Assembly: GCA_900321955.1 (NCBI GenBank)
Contig: ONXX01000063.1
Location: forward strand, 1 to 8,477
Reading direction: 5' to 3'
Length of the DNA: 8,477 bases
DNA from: an uncultured Bacillota bacterium
Lineage (GTDB): Bacteria > Bacillota_I > Bacilli_A > Erysipelotrichales > Erysipelotrichaceae
Below, one piece after another: positions 1 through 6,862 of the stretch. The notes beneath the pieces were generated by a model. That model made no database searches. It saw only the letters and a list, made by a program, of their open reading frames with translations, and was not told where the DNA came from. Position numbers and translations under genes: made by a program. Within the stretch, counting starts at the first letter, position 1. Every line of letters begins with the position of its first letter.

Positions 1-1536
1 ACCAGTGACATCCATTGCGGTGTCAACGAAGGCATCACCCTGGCAGGTGTCAAGGCTTTGGTGGAAGACGCCAAGGCGGAACATGAATATGTCACTTTAG
101 TCGATTGCGGCGACAATATTCAGGGCGGACCTTTGGGTTCCTTAAGCAAGGGTGAACTGATCATCCCGTTGATGAATGAGACGGGCTATGATATCGCCAC
201 CTTTGGCAATCATGAATTCGATTACGGCATGGAACAGTTGGGCAAACTGATTTCCATGATGGAATATCAGCCGATTCTTTGTAACTACAAATACAGCGGC
301 ACAAAGAAGAATGTCTTTGACGGCATCGATCCTTACGTCATCAAAGAATATGGTGACTATAAGGTTGCCTTCATCGGCCTTTTAACGCCGGCGACCATCA
401 CCACTTCCACACCGACCTTCTTTATGGAAGATGGTCAGCTCGTCTATGACTTCTACGGCGGCGGCAAGGGCGAAGCGCTGGCTGCCAGAGTTCAGGAAGT
501 GGTCGACGAGGTGAGAGGAAAAGGTGCCGATTATGTCGTGGTGATCAGCCATCTGGGCGTCAACGAACCAAGCTATGATACGGTGTCCTTTATCCATATG
601 ACCAAGGGCATCGACGTTTTCCTGGATGGTCACGCCCATGCCAACATCGTCGAGGATAAGTATCCCGATGCCGACAACAAAGATGTCATCGTCTCTTCGC
701 CCGGCACGAAGTTAGAGACGGTCGGTGAACTGATTATCGGCAAGGATGGCAGCATACAGACTTTACACATCGATGCGTATGACCGCAAAGATGAAACATT
801 ACAGGCCAAAGTCGATAAGGCTTTGGGCGATCTTGACGTGATCTTAAGTGAAAAGATCTCCGAGATCGACCATGACCTCAAGGTGGCGGATGAAAACGGC
901 CACCGTCTTACCAGAACCAGAGAGACGACGGCAGCCGACTTTGTCGTCGATGCGATCAGAGAAGAGATGGGAACGCAAATCGCCATCCTCAACGGCGGTT
1001 CGGTCCGTACGGCCTTAGAGGCCGGCGATATCACCAAGGGTGATCTTCTGGCCATCCTGCCGTTCGAGAACCTTCTCTCTTCCGTTAAAATGAGCGGTCA
1101 GACGATCCTGGATGCCTTGGAATATGGCTCAAGTCAGACGGAAGCGATCACCGTATTCGATGACAAACCGGTGGGCGAGGCCGGATCGTTCTTACAGGTA
1201 TCGGGTCTCAAATATACGATCGATACCTCTGTTCCAAGTCCGATCAAAGTGGACAGCGATCAGATGTTTGCCTCCATTGAGGGAGAACGCAGAGTCAAAG
1301 ATGTCTATGTTCTGGAAGAGGGCGAATATGTGCCGATTGATCCGGAAAAAATCTATACCGTCTCTTCCAATAACTACATTTTGATGAACAAGGGCGATGG
1401 CTATACGATGTTTGAAGACTGCGAAGTTCTGGTTAAAAACGGACCGGTCGATGTCAGCAGTCTGATCAATTATGCCAAAAACCACAATCTGAACGATATG
1501 TATCTGGATGTCGAAGGAAGGATCACTGTTAAATAA
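1..1536 (+). CDS. 5'-nucleotidase / UshA-like bifunctional metallophosphatase, 5' end outside window
   Basis: A two-domain secreted-type nucleotidase that hydrolyses nucleoside 5'-phosphates or related phosphoesters outside the membrane. The frame is open from base 1, and the first visible residues (TSDIHC) are the DxH metal-binding motif that normally follows the signal peptide. The true start and signal sequence therefore lie upstream, and the TTG at 58 is not the start. The metallophosphatase domain shows GDN (112-114 is the Asp), GNHEFDYG (205-228), SHLG (His at 550-552) and GHAHA (628-642), which together supply the di-metal site. The C-terminal nucleotide-binding domain has NGGSVR at 991-1008, then FLQVSGLKY and a late KGDGY segment. 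The visible part is 511 residues, close to the usual mature length. There is no LPxTG-type anchor; the protein ends in GRITVK. It overlaps the downstream deacetylase gene, so the two are probably co-transcribed. The family is certain; the exact substrate is not. Confidence 0.95.
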   Translation, partial: TSDIHCGVNEGITLAGVKALVEDAKAEHEYVTLVDCGDNIQGGPLGSLSKGELIIPLMNETGYDIATFGNHEFDYGMEQLGKLISMMEYQPILCNYKYSGTKKNVFDGIDPYVIKEYGDYKVAFIGLLTPATITTSTPTFFMEDGQLVYDFYGGGKGEALAARVQEVVDEVRGKGADYVVVISHLGVNEPSYDTVSFIHMTKGIDVFLDGHAHANIVEDKYPDADNKDVIVSSPGTKLETVGELIIGKDGSIQTLHIDAYDRKDETLQAKVDKALGDLDVILSEKISEIDHDLKVADENGHRLTRTRETTAADFVVDAIREEMGTQIAILNGGSVRTALEAGDITKGDLLAILPFENLLSSVKMSGQTILDALEYGSSQTEAITVFDDKPVGEAGSFLQVSGLKYTIDTSVPSPIKVDSDQMFASIEGERRVKDVYVLEEGEYVPIDPEKIYTVSSNNYILMNKGDGYTMFEDCEVLVKNGPVDVSSLINYAKNHNLNDMYLDVEGRITVK

Positions 1537-2701
1537 GAGATTCCGTTTCCTTGTAATAGCTCTTTTGTGCCTCTTGTGCGGCTGTTCCATCAAGGGGGAC
1601 AACCTCGGCGCAAAGGCCTACAAAAATGGAAAGTGTGTCGCATTTTATCCGCCGCAGAGCGAAAAAGCCAAAGCCTATGCGATGAAACTATGCGAACGGG
1701 AAGATGAGATGATTTTTGATTATGTCCTGGAGAAGGCCGGTGATTATGAGAAGCTGACTTATCTGGACGGAAATATCTTCTATCTCAATGCCGATCATTC
1801 CGATCTGAATGTGACAGTAAAAAGCGGGGCAGAAATGTTGTCGGCGATCCTTCGCTATGACATGAAAAAAGAGGGGATCGAAGAGGCTTATACCTCCGCT
1901 TTCTGGCAAAACAGTGCACCGGAAAATCTTAGTCTGAAAAACATTGAAGTTGAGCTCATCAACCAGCGCATGAAGCTCTACTTCAAAGATTTTGATTACA
2001 CGGAATTTTTGCCGATCACCTATCTGGAATATCTTTCGGGCATCAATCTTGGTTTTGGCTACCGCGATGATTTTGAAAAGAAGATCTACATCGATCCAAA
2101 AAGGCCGATGGTGGCTTTGACTTATGATGACGGACCTTATGAAACGGTGGATTCTATTCTCTATGAGATTCTCGATGCCTATGGAGGACGGGCGACCTTC
2201 TATGCGGTGGGAAGCCGCATGACAAAGGCCGAGCTCGACAGCATGGAAAGAGGGATCGGCTTAGGCATGGAATTCGGTTCGCACAGCGAGTACCATGAGA
2301 GTCTGTCCAAGCAGGATGTGGAAGAAGCTGCGTGGGCGATCATGGAACCGGTGAACTACGTCAAAGAGAAGCTGGGCTATGAGATGAAGACCTACCGGCC
2401 GCCTTATGGAAACCGCAACTTTGAACTGGAAGAAGTCATCGGCATGCCTGCCGTCTTATGGACCCTGGATTCCAAGGACTGGTCGAATCGGGACGAAGAC
2501 ATCACCCACGACAAGATCATCAACAATATCGAAGACGGGGACATCGTCCTGATGCATTCCTTGTATATGTCTTCTGCCAATGCCACCAGGCGTCTGGTGC
2601 CGGAACTCATCGATGAGGGCTATCAGCTGGTGACGGTTTCGGAATTATTGAAATATAAGGGCTACGACATCGAGAATTTGAAAGTCATCGGCAACAATTA
2701 A
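1508..2701 (+). CDS. Polysaccharide deacetylase (NodB domain), predicted lipoprotein
   Basis: A metal-dependent carbohydrate esterase 4 enzyme that removes acetyl groups from peptidoglycan or another amino-sugar polymer. Residues 11-26 form a short basic plus hydrophobic signal ending LLCGC, a lipobox with Cys26 as the likely lipidated residue, so it should be anchored on the outer face of the membrane. The NodB domain fills about 200-390: TYDDGP at 205-210 (Asp207 as base, Asp208 as metal ligand), HSEYH at 259-263 (His259 and His263 as metal ligands), RPPYG at 297-301, DSKDW at 321-325, and VLMH ending at His350. All core residues are present, so it should be active. Residues 30-195 are an uncharacterised N-terminal region, perhaps substrate- or wall-binding. 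It overlaps the upstream nucleotidase by 29 bp if ATG 1508 is used. A CTG at 1526 behind a better ribosome site would also keep the whole signal peptide, so the start is uncertain. Confidence 0.93.
   Translation: MSKEGSLLNKRFRFLVIALLCLLCGCSIKGDNLGAKAYKNGKCVAFYPPQSEKAKAYAMKLCEREDEMIFDYVLEKAGDYEKLTYLDGNIFYLNADHSDLNVTVKSGAEMLSAILRYDMKKEGIEEAYTSAFWQNSAPENLSLKNIEVELINQRMKLYFKDFDYTEFLPITYLEYLSGINLGFGYRDDFEKKIYIDPKRPMVALTYDDGPYETVDSILYEILDAYGGRATFYAVGSRMTKAELDSMERGIGLGMEFGSHSEYHESLSKQDVEEAAWAIMEPVNYVKEKLGYEMKTYRPPYGNRNFELEEVIGMPAVLWTLDSKDWSNRDEDITHDKIINNIEDGDIVLMHSLYMSSANATRRLVPELIDEGYQLVTVSELLKYKGYDIENLKVIGNN
1514..1518 (+). promoter_or_regulatory. Candidate ribosome binding site for the deacetylase
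   Basis: AAGGA, within AAGGAAGG, lies inside the end of the nucleotidase gene and 7 bases before an in-frame CTG at 1526. It lies downstream of the ATG at 1508, which itself has no clear Shine-Dalgarno. Starting at CTG would give a textbook lipoprotein signal (MLNKRFRF...LLCGC). The site therefore argues for a non-AUG start, although CTG starts are rare. Confidence 0.4.
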
Positions 2702-2721
2702 AAAAAACCGCGTTCAGCGGT
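2700..2721 (-). terminator. Intrinsic terminator of the histidine phosphatase gene
   Basis: Read on the - strand, ACCGC-TGAAC-GCGGT forms a 5-bp GC-rich stem with a 5-base loop, followed directly by a run of eight T (from the A-run at 2700-2707). The gene's own TGA stop codon lies in the loop. On the + strand the hairpin is followed by AATGGG and not by T, so it should not efficiently end the convergent deacetylase transcript. The stem is short, which limits confidence. Confidence 0.6.
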
Positions 2722-3385
2722 AATGGGCTTCACCATCCAGGCGATAGGAGATATCGTTGTAGGAGAGCAGTTCGTATTTGCCCTCCTGATAGCCAAGGAT
2801 GGTCAATGAGGCGTTGTCGACCAGGGACTTCTGTTTCAAATCAGGAAACAGATGTGCCAATACACTGCATATGACAAAGGAGGAGGTCGAGATCAAGAGA
2901 TCTCCTTTTTTATATTGGTCAGCCAATTGATCCAGGCCCTCCTTAAAGCGTCGGTAAGATCTTTCGCTTCCTTCAAAGCGGCCTGTCTCATCGTTTTTCT
3001 CTAAAAGGGAGGCGATGGTCATGTCGTCGTAGTGGCGATACAAACCGGCATAGGCACCATAGTCTTCGTGAAGAGCTTCATATAGAGGGTTCAACATATC
3101 ATAGTAGGATCCGCCTTCATACTTGCCATAACCCATTTCCCTGAAATGGGGATCGCTGATGACTTCGACGGGATGATGATTCTCACTTAAAAAGATCCTG
3201 GCTGTATCCAGCTGGCGCTTGGTGTCACCGCTGTAGGCGTAATCAAAAGAAATGTTTCTTGCCCCATAGCCGGCGCATCTGGCCTGGTATTGGCCAAGCT
3301 TTGTTAAAGGAGAATCATTGTGGCCCTGGACCTTCTCTTGCAGATTAAAGAGGGTCTGACCGTGACGCAAAAGAAAGAATCTCAT
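2714..3385 (-). CDS. Histidine phosphatase superfamily (phosphoglycerate mutase-like) protein with altered active site
   Basis: A 223-residue cytoplasmic protein of the phosphoglycerate mutase/phosphatase fold. The N-terminal LLRHGQT (residues 5-11) holds the phospho-accepting His8 with Arg7. GHNDSPLTKLG (21-31), YSGDTKRQLDTA (51-62, Arg57) and FREMGYGKYEG (81-91, Glu83) match the other conserved blocks. The last block, normally VSHGG with the second catalytic histidine, reads ISTSS at 165-169; the His position aligns with Ser168 (TCC at 2882-2884). Family members usually dephosphorylate small phosphorylated metabolites or act as mutases. With this change, activity could be reduced, altered or lost. 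ATG 3385 is supported by the immediate RHG block. A weak GGAA site lies 6 bases upstream. It is the last gene of the - strand block, 45 bp beyond the ABC gene stop, and its own terminator overlaps its stop codon. No specific substrate can be named. Confidence 0.9.
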   Translation of the reverse strand: MRFFLLRHGQTLFNLQEKVQGHNDSPLTKLGQYQARCAGYGARNISFDYAYSGDTKRQLDTARIFLSENHHPVEVISDPHFREMGYGKYEGGSYYDMLNPLYEALHEDYGAYAGLYRHYDDMTIASLLEKNDETGRFEGSERSYRRFKEGLDQLADQYKKGDLLISTSSFVICSVLAHLFPDLKQKSLVDNASLTILGYQEGKYELLSYNDISYRLDGEAHYR

Positions 3386-3394
3386 ACTGATTCC

Positions 3395-3400
3395 ATTATA
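3395..3400 (-). promoter_or_regulatory. Candidate -10 element upstream of the histidine phosphatase
   Basis: A perfect TATAAT on the - strand sits 9 bases before the ATG at 3385 and just after the terminator of the ABC gene. If used, transcription would start near 3388, leaving a leader of about 3 bases. No good -35 is seen at 16-18 bp spacing (AAGACC at 17 bp), nor an extended TG, so it may be chance AT-richness. Confidence 0.35.
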
Positions 3401-3402
3401 TG

Positions 3403-3425
3403 AAAAAAAGACCCGCAGGTCTTTT
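3403..3425 (-). terminator. Intrinsic terminator of the ABC transporter gene
   Basis: Just after the TAA stop (3431-3433), the - strand reads AAAAGACC-TGCG-GGTCTTTT and continues into three more T. This gives an 8-bp perfect stem, a 4-base loop and a 7-base T-run. It is the strongest terminator in the window and separates the ABC gene from the histidine phosphatase gene. The A-run on the other arm would allow weaker action in the opposite direction. Confidence 0.8.
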
Positions 3426-3430
3426 GTGAA

Positions 3431-6400
3431 TTATTCGGATCGTAAAGCGATGACCGGATCCTGTTTGGCTGCCTTTTTGGAAGGAATGAAGCCGGCCAGG
3501 ATCGTTAAGACGATGGAGATCAGGATCAAGGCGATCGCTGCCTCTTTCGGTAAGACGGCATTGACGTCCTGGTTGTTTGCCACGTTGTGAATGATCCTGT
3601 TGATTAGCGGCAGAGAGGCGATCGTCACGCCGACACCCAAGAGTCCGGATAAGGCACCGATAATGAAGGTCTCGGCCGAGAAGATCGAGGAGACATTCCG
3701 CTTGGAGGCGCCCATCGCTCTCAGGATACCGATCTCTTTGGTGCGTTCGAGAACCGAGATCAGGGTGATGACCGCGATCATGATCGAAGAGACCACTAAG
3801 GAGATCGAGACAAAGGCGATCAGTACGTAGGTGACGACATCGACGATGGTCTTGACCGAAGACATCAGGATGCCGGTAATGTCGGTGTAGCGGACCTTGG
3901 TGTCTTCATCGACGCTGTCATTGTAGGCGTCCAAGAAGGCTAAGAAGTTTTCCTTGGCGGCAAAGTCACGGAAGTAGAAGGAGATCGAGGTTGGATCCTC
4001 CAGGTCCTGGTAGCCCAAGGCCAGCAGGTTCTTGTAGGCCGTCTTTTCATCCGTACCCTGCATCATCGTTTCCATTAAGCGGGAGAGCTCTTCCTGGTCC
4101 ATGTTGAACCGGAAGGCTTTCGCAAACTTGTCGGTATCGACGCTCATCATGTCTTGGCCAAACATCTCGCCAAGCTTGGAGAAGGAATCCATCATCGGTT
4201 CCATCATCTTGCCGGTAGCGGCGCCGATCTGGCCGGCGATCATGTAGACGGTGAAGTCATTGATCATCGCCGAGATGACAGCAGCGGTATTTTCCAAAGC
4301 GGTCTGATTGCCAAGCTGGGCTGCCAGTAAGGCGGAGGCACGAAGCTGGATCTCGCCGCTTCCGTAGACGGTATCGTTTTCTTCCTTGACATAATCGACC
4401 TGATCTTCGACGGCGATCTGTTTTAAGCCATCGTAGTAGGAACCAAACATGGCCTTGACGCCATTTGCCAAAGAGTCATACTGACTGCCGGTGATCATAT
4501 CGAGCAAGGCACTGACATTGGTGCCTTCCGGCAGCTGACCGATGTATTGCTGGTTGGCTTCCAGAAGATTCTTGGCAAATTGTTTATAGCTTGTGCCGCT
4601 GATTGCGTTTTTGGCGGTATCGAGTTCTTCCTGCTTGAGATTGAGCTTCTGACTAAGAAGGATCTCCTGACTATCTTCCCCAATCTCCTTGATGTCTTCC
4701 AGATGTGCTTGTTCGTAAGCTTGCGTGGTCTGTTGGAGGTAGGTGGAATTGATCAGGGTAAAGATGCCTGTCAGCATCGTCTTGTCCGGTGTATTGGCGA
4801 TCATGTTGGCTGCCGTTTTGGCGGAGTCCATGACGATGTTTTGCATCTGACCGGCATCGACGGTTTCAAAGTTGAAGGCATCTTCGTCGATATTGAACTT
4901 GAAGGCATCCTTGATCATATCTTCATCGATGCTGACCATCTCGTTGAAGTCGAGGCTTTCCTGTTCTTCTTCGTTGACTTCGTCAAAGCGCTTGTTGGAG
5001 AAGACATCGACGTCCTTGTTGGTCAGCTGTTTGGAGACGATGGCCGTGCGGGAAGCTTCCTTGATGATGTAATTGACTAAGTCTCTGGTGTAATTGATGC
5101 CGGTCGATAAGGCAAAGGAAGAATCATCCTTGGCACAGACGATGCCGACGATATTGAGCTTCAGACTGCGCTTCAAAAGATCGCGCATGTAGGCGTCATC
5201 GCCCGACATGTCTTCATAGACATCGTAGCGGACGTTGTATTTATACATATCGGATGGTTCGATCAGACGAAGATCGATGCCCATCAATTGTTCGTAGCTG
5301 TATTCGGTCGACGGATTGCTGACACTGACTTCTTCGCCCGACATGACCGAATTGATGATCGAACGAAGCTCATTGGTATCCCGTAAACCCAAGGAGTAGA
5401 CCAGAAGGTCGGAGATCGAATTTGGTTCCGATAAGACCAAGAGAAGCTCGTCATATTTTTCTGGCCAGCGGCCGGCTAAAACATCATACTGGTCTTTGAA
5501 GGATTCGTAGTTTTCCGACATCTCGTTGAAGACGGAGTTGCCGCCAAAGGAGAGGGTCGACATGAAGGAATTGGCTTGCGAAGAATACATCGACGACTGC
5601 AGAGAAGACGGATTAAGCTTGGCCACGTTATCGGCCGCATCGATCGTGTAGATGATCGGGCGGATCGAATAGCGGTAGTCGATGAAGGTGACATCGTCCT
5701 TGTAGTCATCGTAATGGGTGTCCAGATAGGCTTTCAACGACTTGAGGTCGTTGGAGCCGATCGAGGAGAACATCGTCGTCAGGTATTGGCGTTCTCTGAC
5801 CATATTGCCTTCCGATTTGTTTTCCTTGCGGTCGGAGACCATGGAAAGGATCGCGGAGGTCGCATCGGCCGTTTCCGAAGTGATGGTCAAGGGATAGGAG
5901 GACAGGGTGTCTTCCTGGATCTTGTCGATGTAGTTCTGGAAACCGGTGGAAAGGGAGGTGATCAGGGCGATGCCGATGATGCCGATCGAGCCGGCAAAGG
6001 CGGTCAGGATCGTGCGTCCCTTTTTGGTTAAGAGGTTATTGAACGATAAGGACAAGGCCGTCAGATAGGACATGTGAGGCTTCTTGTTTCGAATTGGTTT
6101 ATCCTGTGCCTCTATCTTCGGCGCCCGGAAGGGGTTGGAATCGGAAATGATACGGCCGTCCTTGAGGTTGACGATGCGGTTGGCATACTCGTTGGCTAAT
6201 TCCGGGTTGTGGGTGACCATGACGACCAGACGGTCTCTGGCGACTTCCTTTAAGAGTTCCATGACCTGGATGGAGGTCTTGGAGTCCAAGGCGCCGGTCG
6301 GTTCATCCGCCAGAAGAATGTCGGGATTATTGACTAAGGCTCTGGCGATCGCCACTCTTTGCATCTGTCCGCCGGACATCTGGTTGGGCTTTTTGTGGGC

Positions 6401-6802
6401 CTGTTCCTTGAGCCCGACTTCGTCTAATGCCTGCAAGGCCATCTCTTTTCGCTGTTTGCGGGAGAGGCCGCCGATGGTCAAGGCCAGTTCGACATTGGAA
6501 AGAACGGTCTGGTGCGGGATCAGATTGTAGGACTGGAAGACAAAGCCGATCGTGTGATTGCGGTAGGTGTCCCAGTCACGGTCCTTGTAGTTTTTGGTCG
6601 AGATGCCGTTGATGATCAGATCGCCTTCATCGTAGCGGTCCAGGCCGCCGATGATGTTTAAAAGGGTCGTCTTGCCCGAACCCGATGGGCCAAGGATGGC
6701 GACGAATTCATTATCGCGAAGATCGAGGGATACATTGTCCAGCGCCTGCTGTACAAGATCGCCCGTCTTATAGGTTTTACATATGTTCTTAATCTGCAAC
6801 AT
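3431..6802 (-). CDS. Fused ABC transporter ATPase-permease, MacB/FtsX type with very large extracytoplasmic region
   Basis: A 1,123-residue fusion in the MacB/LolCDE (type VII) class, whose members move substrates or transmit force across the membrane by ATP hydrolysis. The ATPase covers about 1-225: Walker A GPSGSGKT (38-45), Q-loop Gln90, signature MSGGQMQ (142-148), Walker B ILLADEP (162-168), D-loop ALDS (171-174) and switch His198. Membrane helix 1 is about 264-286. Residues about 290-980 appear extracytoplasmic. Three helices follow (about 986-1015, 1043-1066, 1087-1106), with the FtsX-type ERTKEIGILRAMGAS (1019-1033) coupling segment and a PVIALR tail. Typical MacB is about 650 residues, so the outer part is several hundred residues longer and contains an internal repeat. 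No periplasmic adaptor gene is adjacent. No Shine-Dalgarno precedes ATG 6802, but an extended -10 lies 6 bases upstream, so the mRNA may be leaderless. The substrate is unknown; antimicrobial peptide or other efflux is a guess. Confidence 0.95.
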   Translation of the reverse strand: MLQIKNICKTYKTGDLVQQALDNVSLDLRDNEFVAILGPSGSGKTTLLNIIGGLDRYDEGDLIINGISTKNYKDRDWDTYRNHTIGFVFQSYNLIPHQTVLSNVELALTIGGLSRKQRKEMALQALDEVGLKEQAHKKPNQMSGGQMQRVAIARALVNNPDILLADEPTGALDSKTSIQVMELLKEVARDRLVVMVTHNPELANEYANRIVNLKDGRIISDSNPFRAPKIEAQDKPIRNKKPHMSYLTALSLSFNNLLTKKGRTILTAFAGSIGIIGIALITSLSTGFQNYIDKIQEDTLSSYPLTITSETADATSAILSMVSDRKENKSEGNMVRERQYLTTMFSSIGSNDLKSLKAYLDTHYDDYKDDVTFIDYRYSIRPIIYTIDAADNVAKLNPSSLQSSMYSSQANSFMSTLSFGGNSVFNEMSENYESFKDQYDVLAGRWPEKYDELLLVLSEPNSISDLLVYSLGLRDTNELRSIINSVMSGEEVSVSNPSTEYSYEQLMGIDLRLIEPSDMYKYNVRYDVYEDMSGDDAYMRDLLKRSLKLNIVGIVCAKDDSSFALSTGINYTRDLVNYIIKEASRTAIVSKQLTNKDVDVFSNKRFDEVNEEEQESLDFNEMVSIDEDMIKDAFKFNIDEDAFNFETVDAGQMQNIVMDSAKTAANMIANTPDKTMLTGIFTLINSTYLQQTTQAYEQAHLEDIKEIGEDSQEILLSQKLNLKQEELDTAKNAISGTSYKQFAKNLLEANQQYIGQLPEGTNVSALLDMITGSQYDSLANGVKAMFGSYYDGLKQIAVEDQVDYVKEENDTVYGSGEIQLRASALLAAQLGNQTALENTAAVISAMINDFTVYMIAGQIGAATGKMMEPMMDSFSKLGEMFGQDMMSVDTDKFAKAFRFNMDQEELSRLMETMMQGTDEKTAYKNLLALGYQDLEDPTSISFYFRDFAAKENFLAFLDAYNDSVDEDTKVRYTDITGILMSSVKTIVDVVTYVLIAFVSISLVVSSIMIAVITLISVLERTKEIGILRAMGASKRNVSSIFSAETFIIGALSGLLGVGVTIASLPLINRIIHNVANNQDVNAVLPKEAAIALILISIVLTILAGFIPSKKAAKQDPVIALRSE
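4091..4150 (-). repeat. Internal protein repeat, copy 2, in the ABC extracytoplasmic region
   Basis: Residues 885-904 (MMSVDTDKFAKAFRFNMDQE) align without gaps to residues 622-641 of the same protein. Nine of 20 positions are identical and several more are conservative (shared pattern M-x-S-[IV]-D-x-D-x4-A-F-[KR]-F-N-[IM]-D). The spacing is 263 residues. Confidence 0.6.
4880..4939 (-). repeat. Internal protein repeat, copy 1, in the ABC extracytoplasmic region
   Basis: Residues 622-641 (MVSIDEDMIKDAFKFNIDED) are the first copy of the repeat found again at 885-904. Each copy precedes a methionine- and glutamine-rich, probably helical stretch. This suggests that the large outer region holds two related subdomains. 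Confidence 0.6.
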
Positions 6803-6808
6803 AAATAG

Positions 6809-6817
6809 ATTCTATCA
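6809..6817 (-). promoter_or_regulatory. Extended -10 promoter of the ABC transporter gene
   Basis: On the - strand, TGATAGAAT contains the TGn extension plus a 5/6 match to TATAAT. It ends 6 bases before ATG 6802, so the expected start point coincides with the A of the start codon. The -35 position at 17-bp spacing (TGTAAA, 6832-6837) is poor, as is common for extended -10 promoters, and falls inside a palindrome. The absence of any Shine-Dalgarno before 6802 fits a leaderless transcript. Confidence 0.55.
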
Positions 6818-6819
6818 TT

Positions 6820-6844
6820 AAAAATAGTATGTTTACACATACTA
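6820..6844 (-). terminator. Hairpin/palindrome after the zinc-ribbon gene: terminator and possible operator
   Basis: TAGTATGTTTACACATACTA (6825-6844) is a 20-bp palindrome with one mismatched pair (6833/6836). On the - strand it folds as an 8-bp stem capped by GTAA, a GNRA-type tetraloop, and is followed by TTTTT (6824-6820). It lies 18 bases past the stop codon of the zinc-ribbon gene, so an intrinsic terminator is the simplest reading, though the stem has only two G-C pairs. The same palindrome covers the -35 position of the ABC promoter, so it could also bind a dimeric repressor. No regulator gene is visible in the window. Confidence 0.55.
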
Positions 6845-6862
6845 AACTTTCTTATTTCTGGA

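Noticed and set aside
58..60. TTG at 58 as the start of the nucleotidase
   Set aside because: The frame is open to base 1 and the upstream residues TSDIHC form the essential DxH metal motif, so the gene begins before the window.
630..1055. 141-residue - strand open frame inside the nucleotidase
   Set aside because: Opposite conserved nucleotidase motifs; Ser/Leu-rich antisense composition and no promoter or ribosome site.
2707..2721. Bidirectional terminator for the deacetylase
   Set aside because: On the + strand the stem is followed by AATGGGC with no T-run, so only - strand termination is supported.
4547..5080. 177-residue + strand open frame opposite the ABC gene
   Set aside because: Antisense shadow of a strongly supported coding sequence; no ribosome site or recognisable domain, and it falls in the outer domain of the ABC protein.
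5576..6530. + strand open frames of about 150 residues (5576-6031 and 6084-6530)
   Set aside because: Arg/Gly/Asp-rich or low-quality composition expected from the reverse of biased codons; they lie opposite the conserved ATPase and first membrane segment.
3431..6802. Frequent GATCG/ATCGA words across the ABC gene as a possible repeat array or methylation cluster
   Set aside because: They follow from common Ile-Asp/Glu and Ala-Ile codon pairs in this codon usage and show no fixed spacing.
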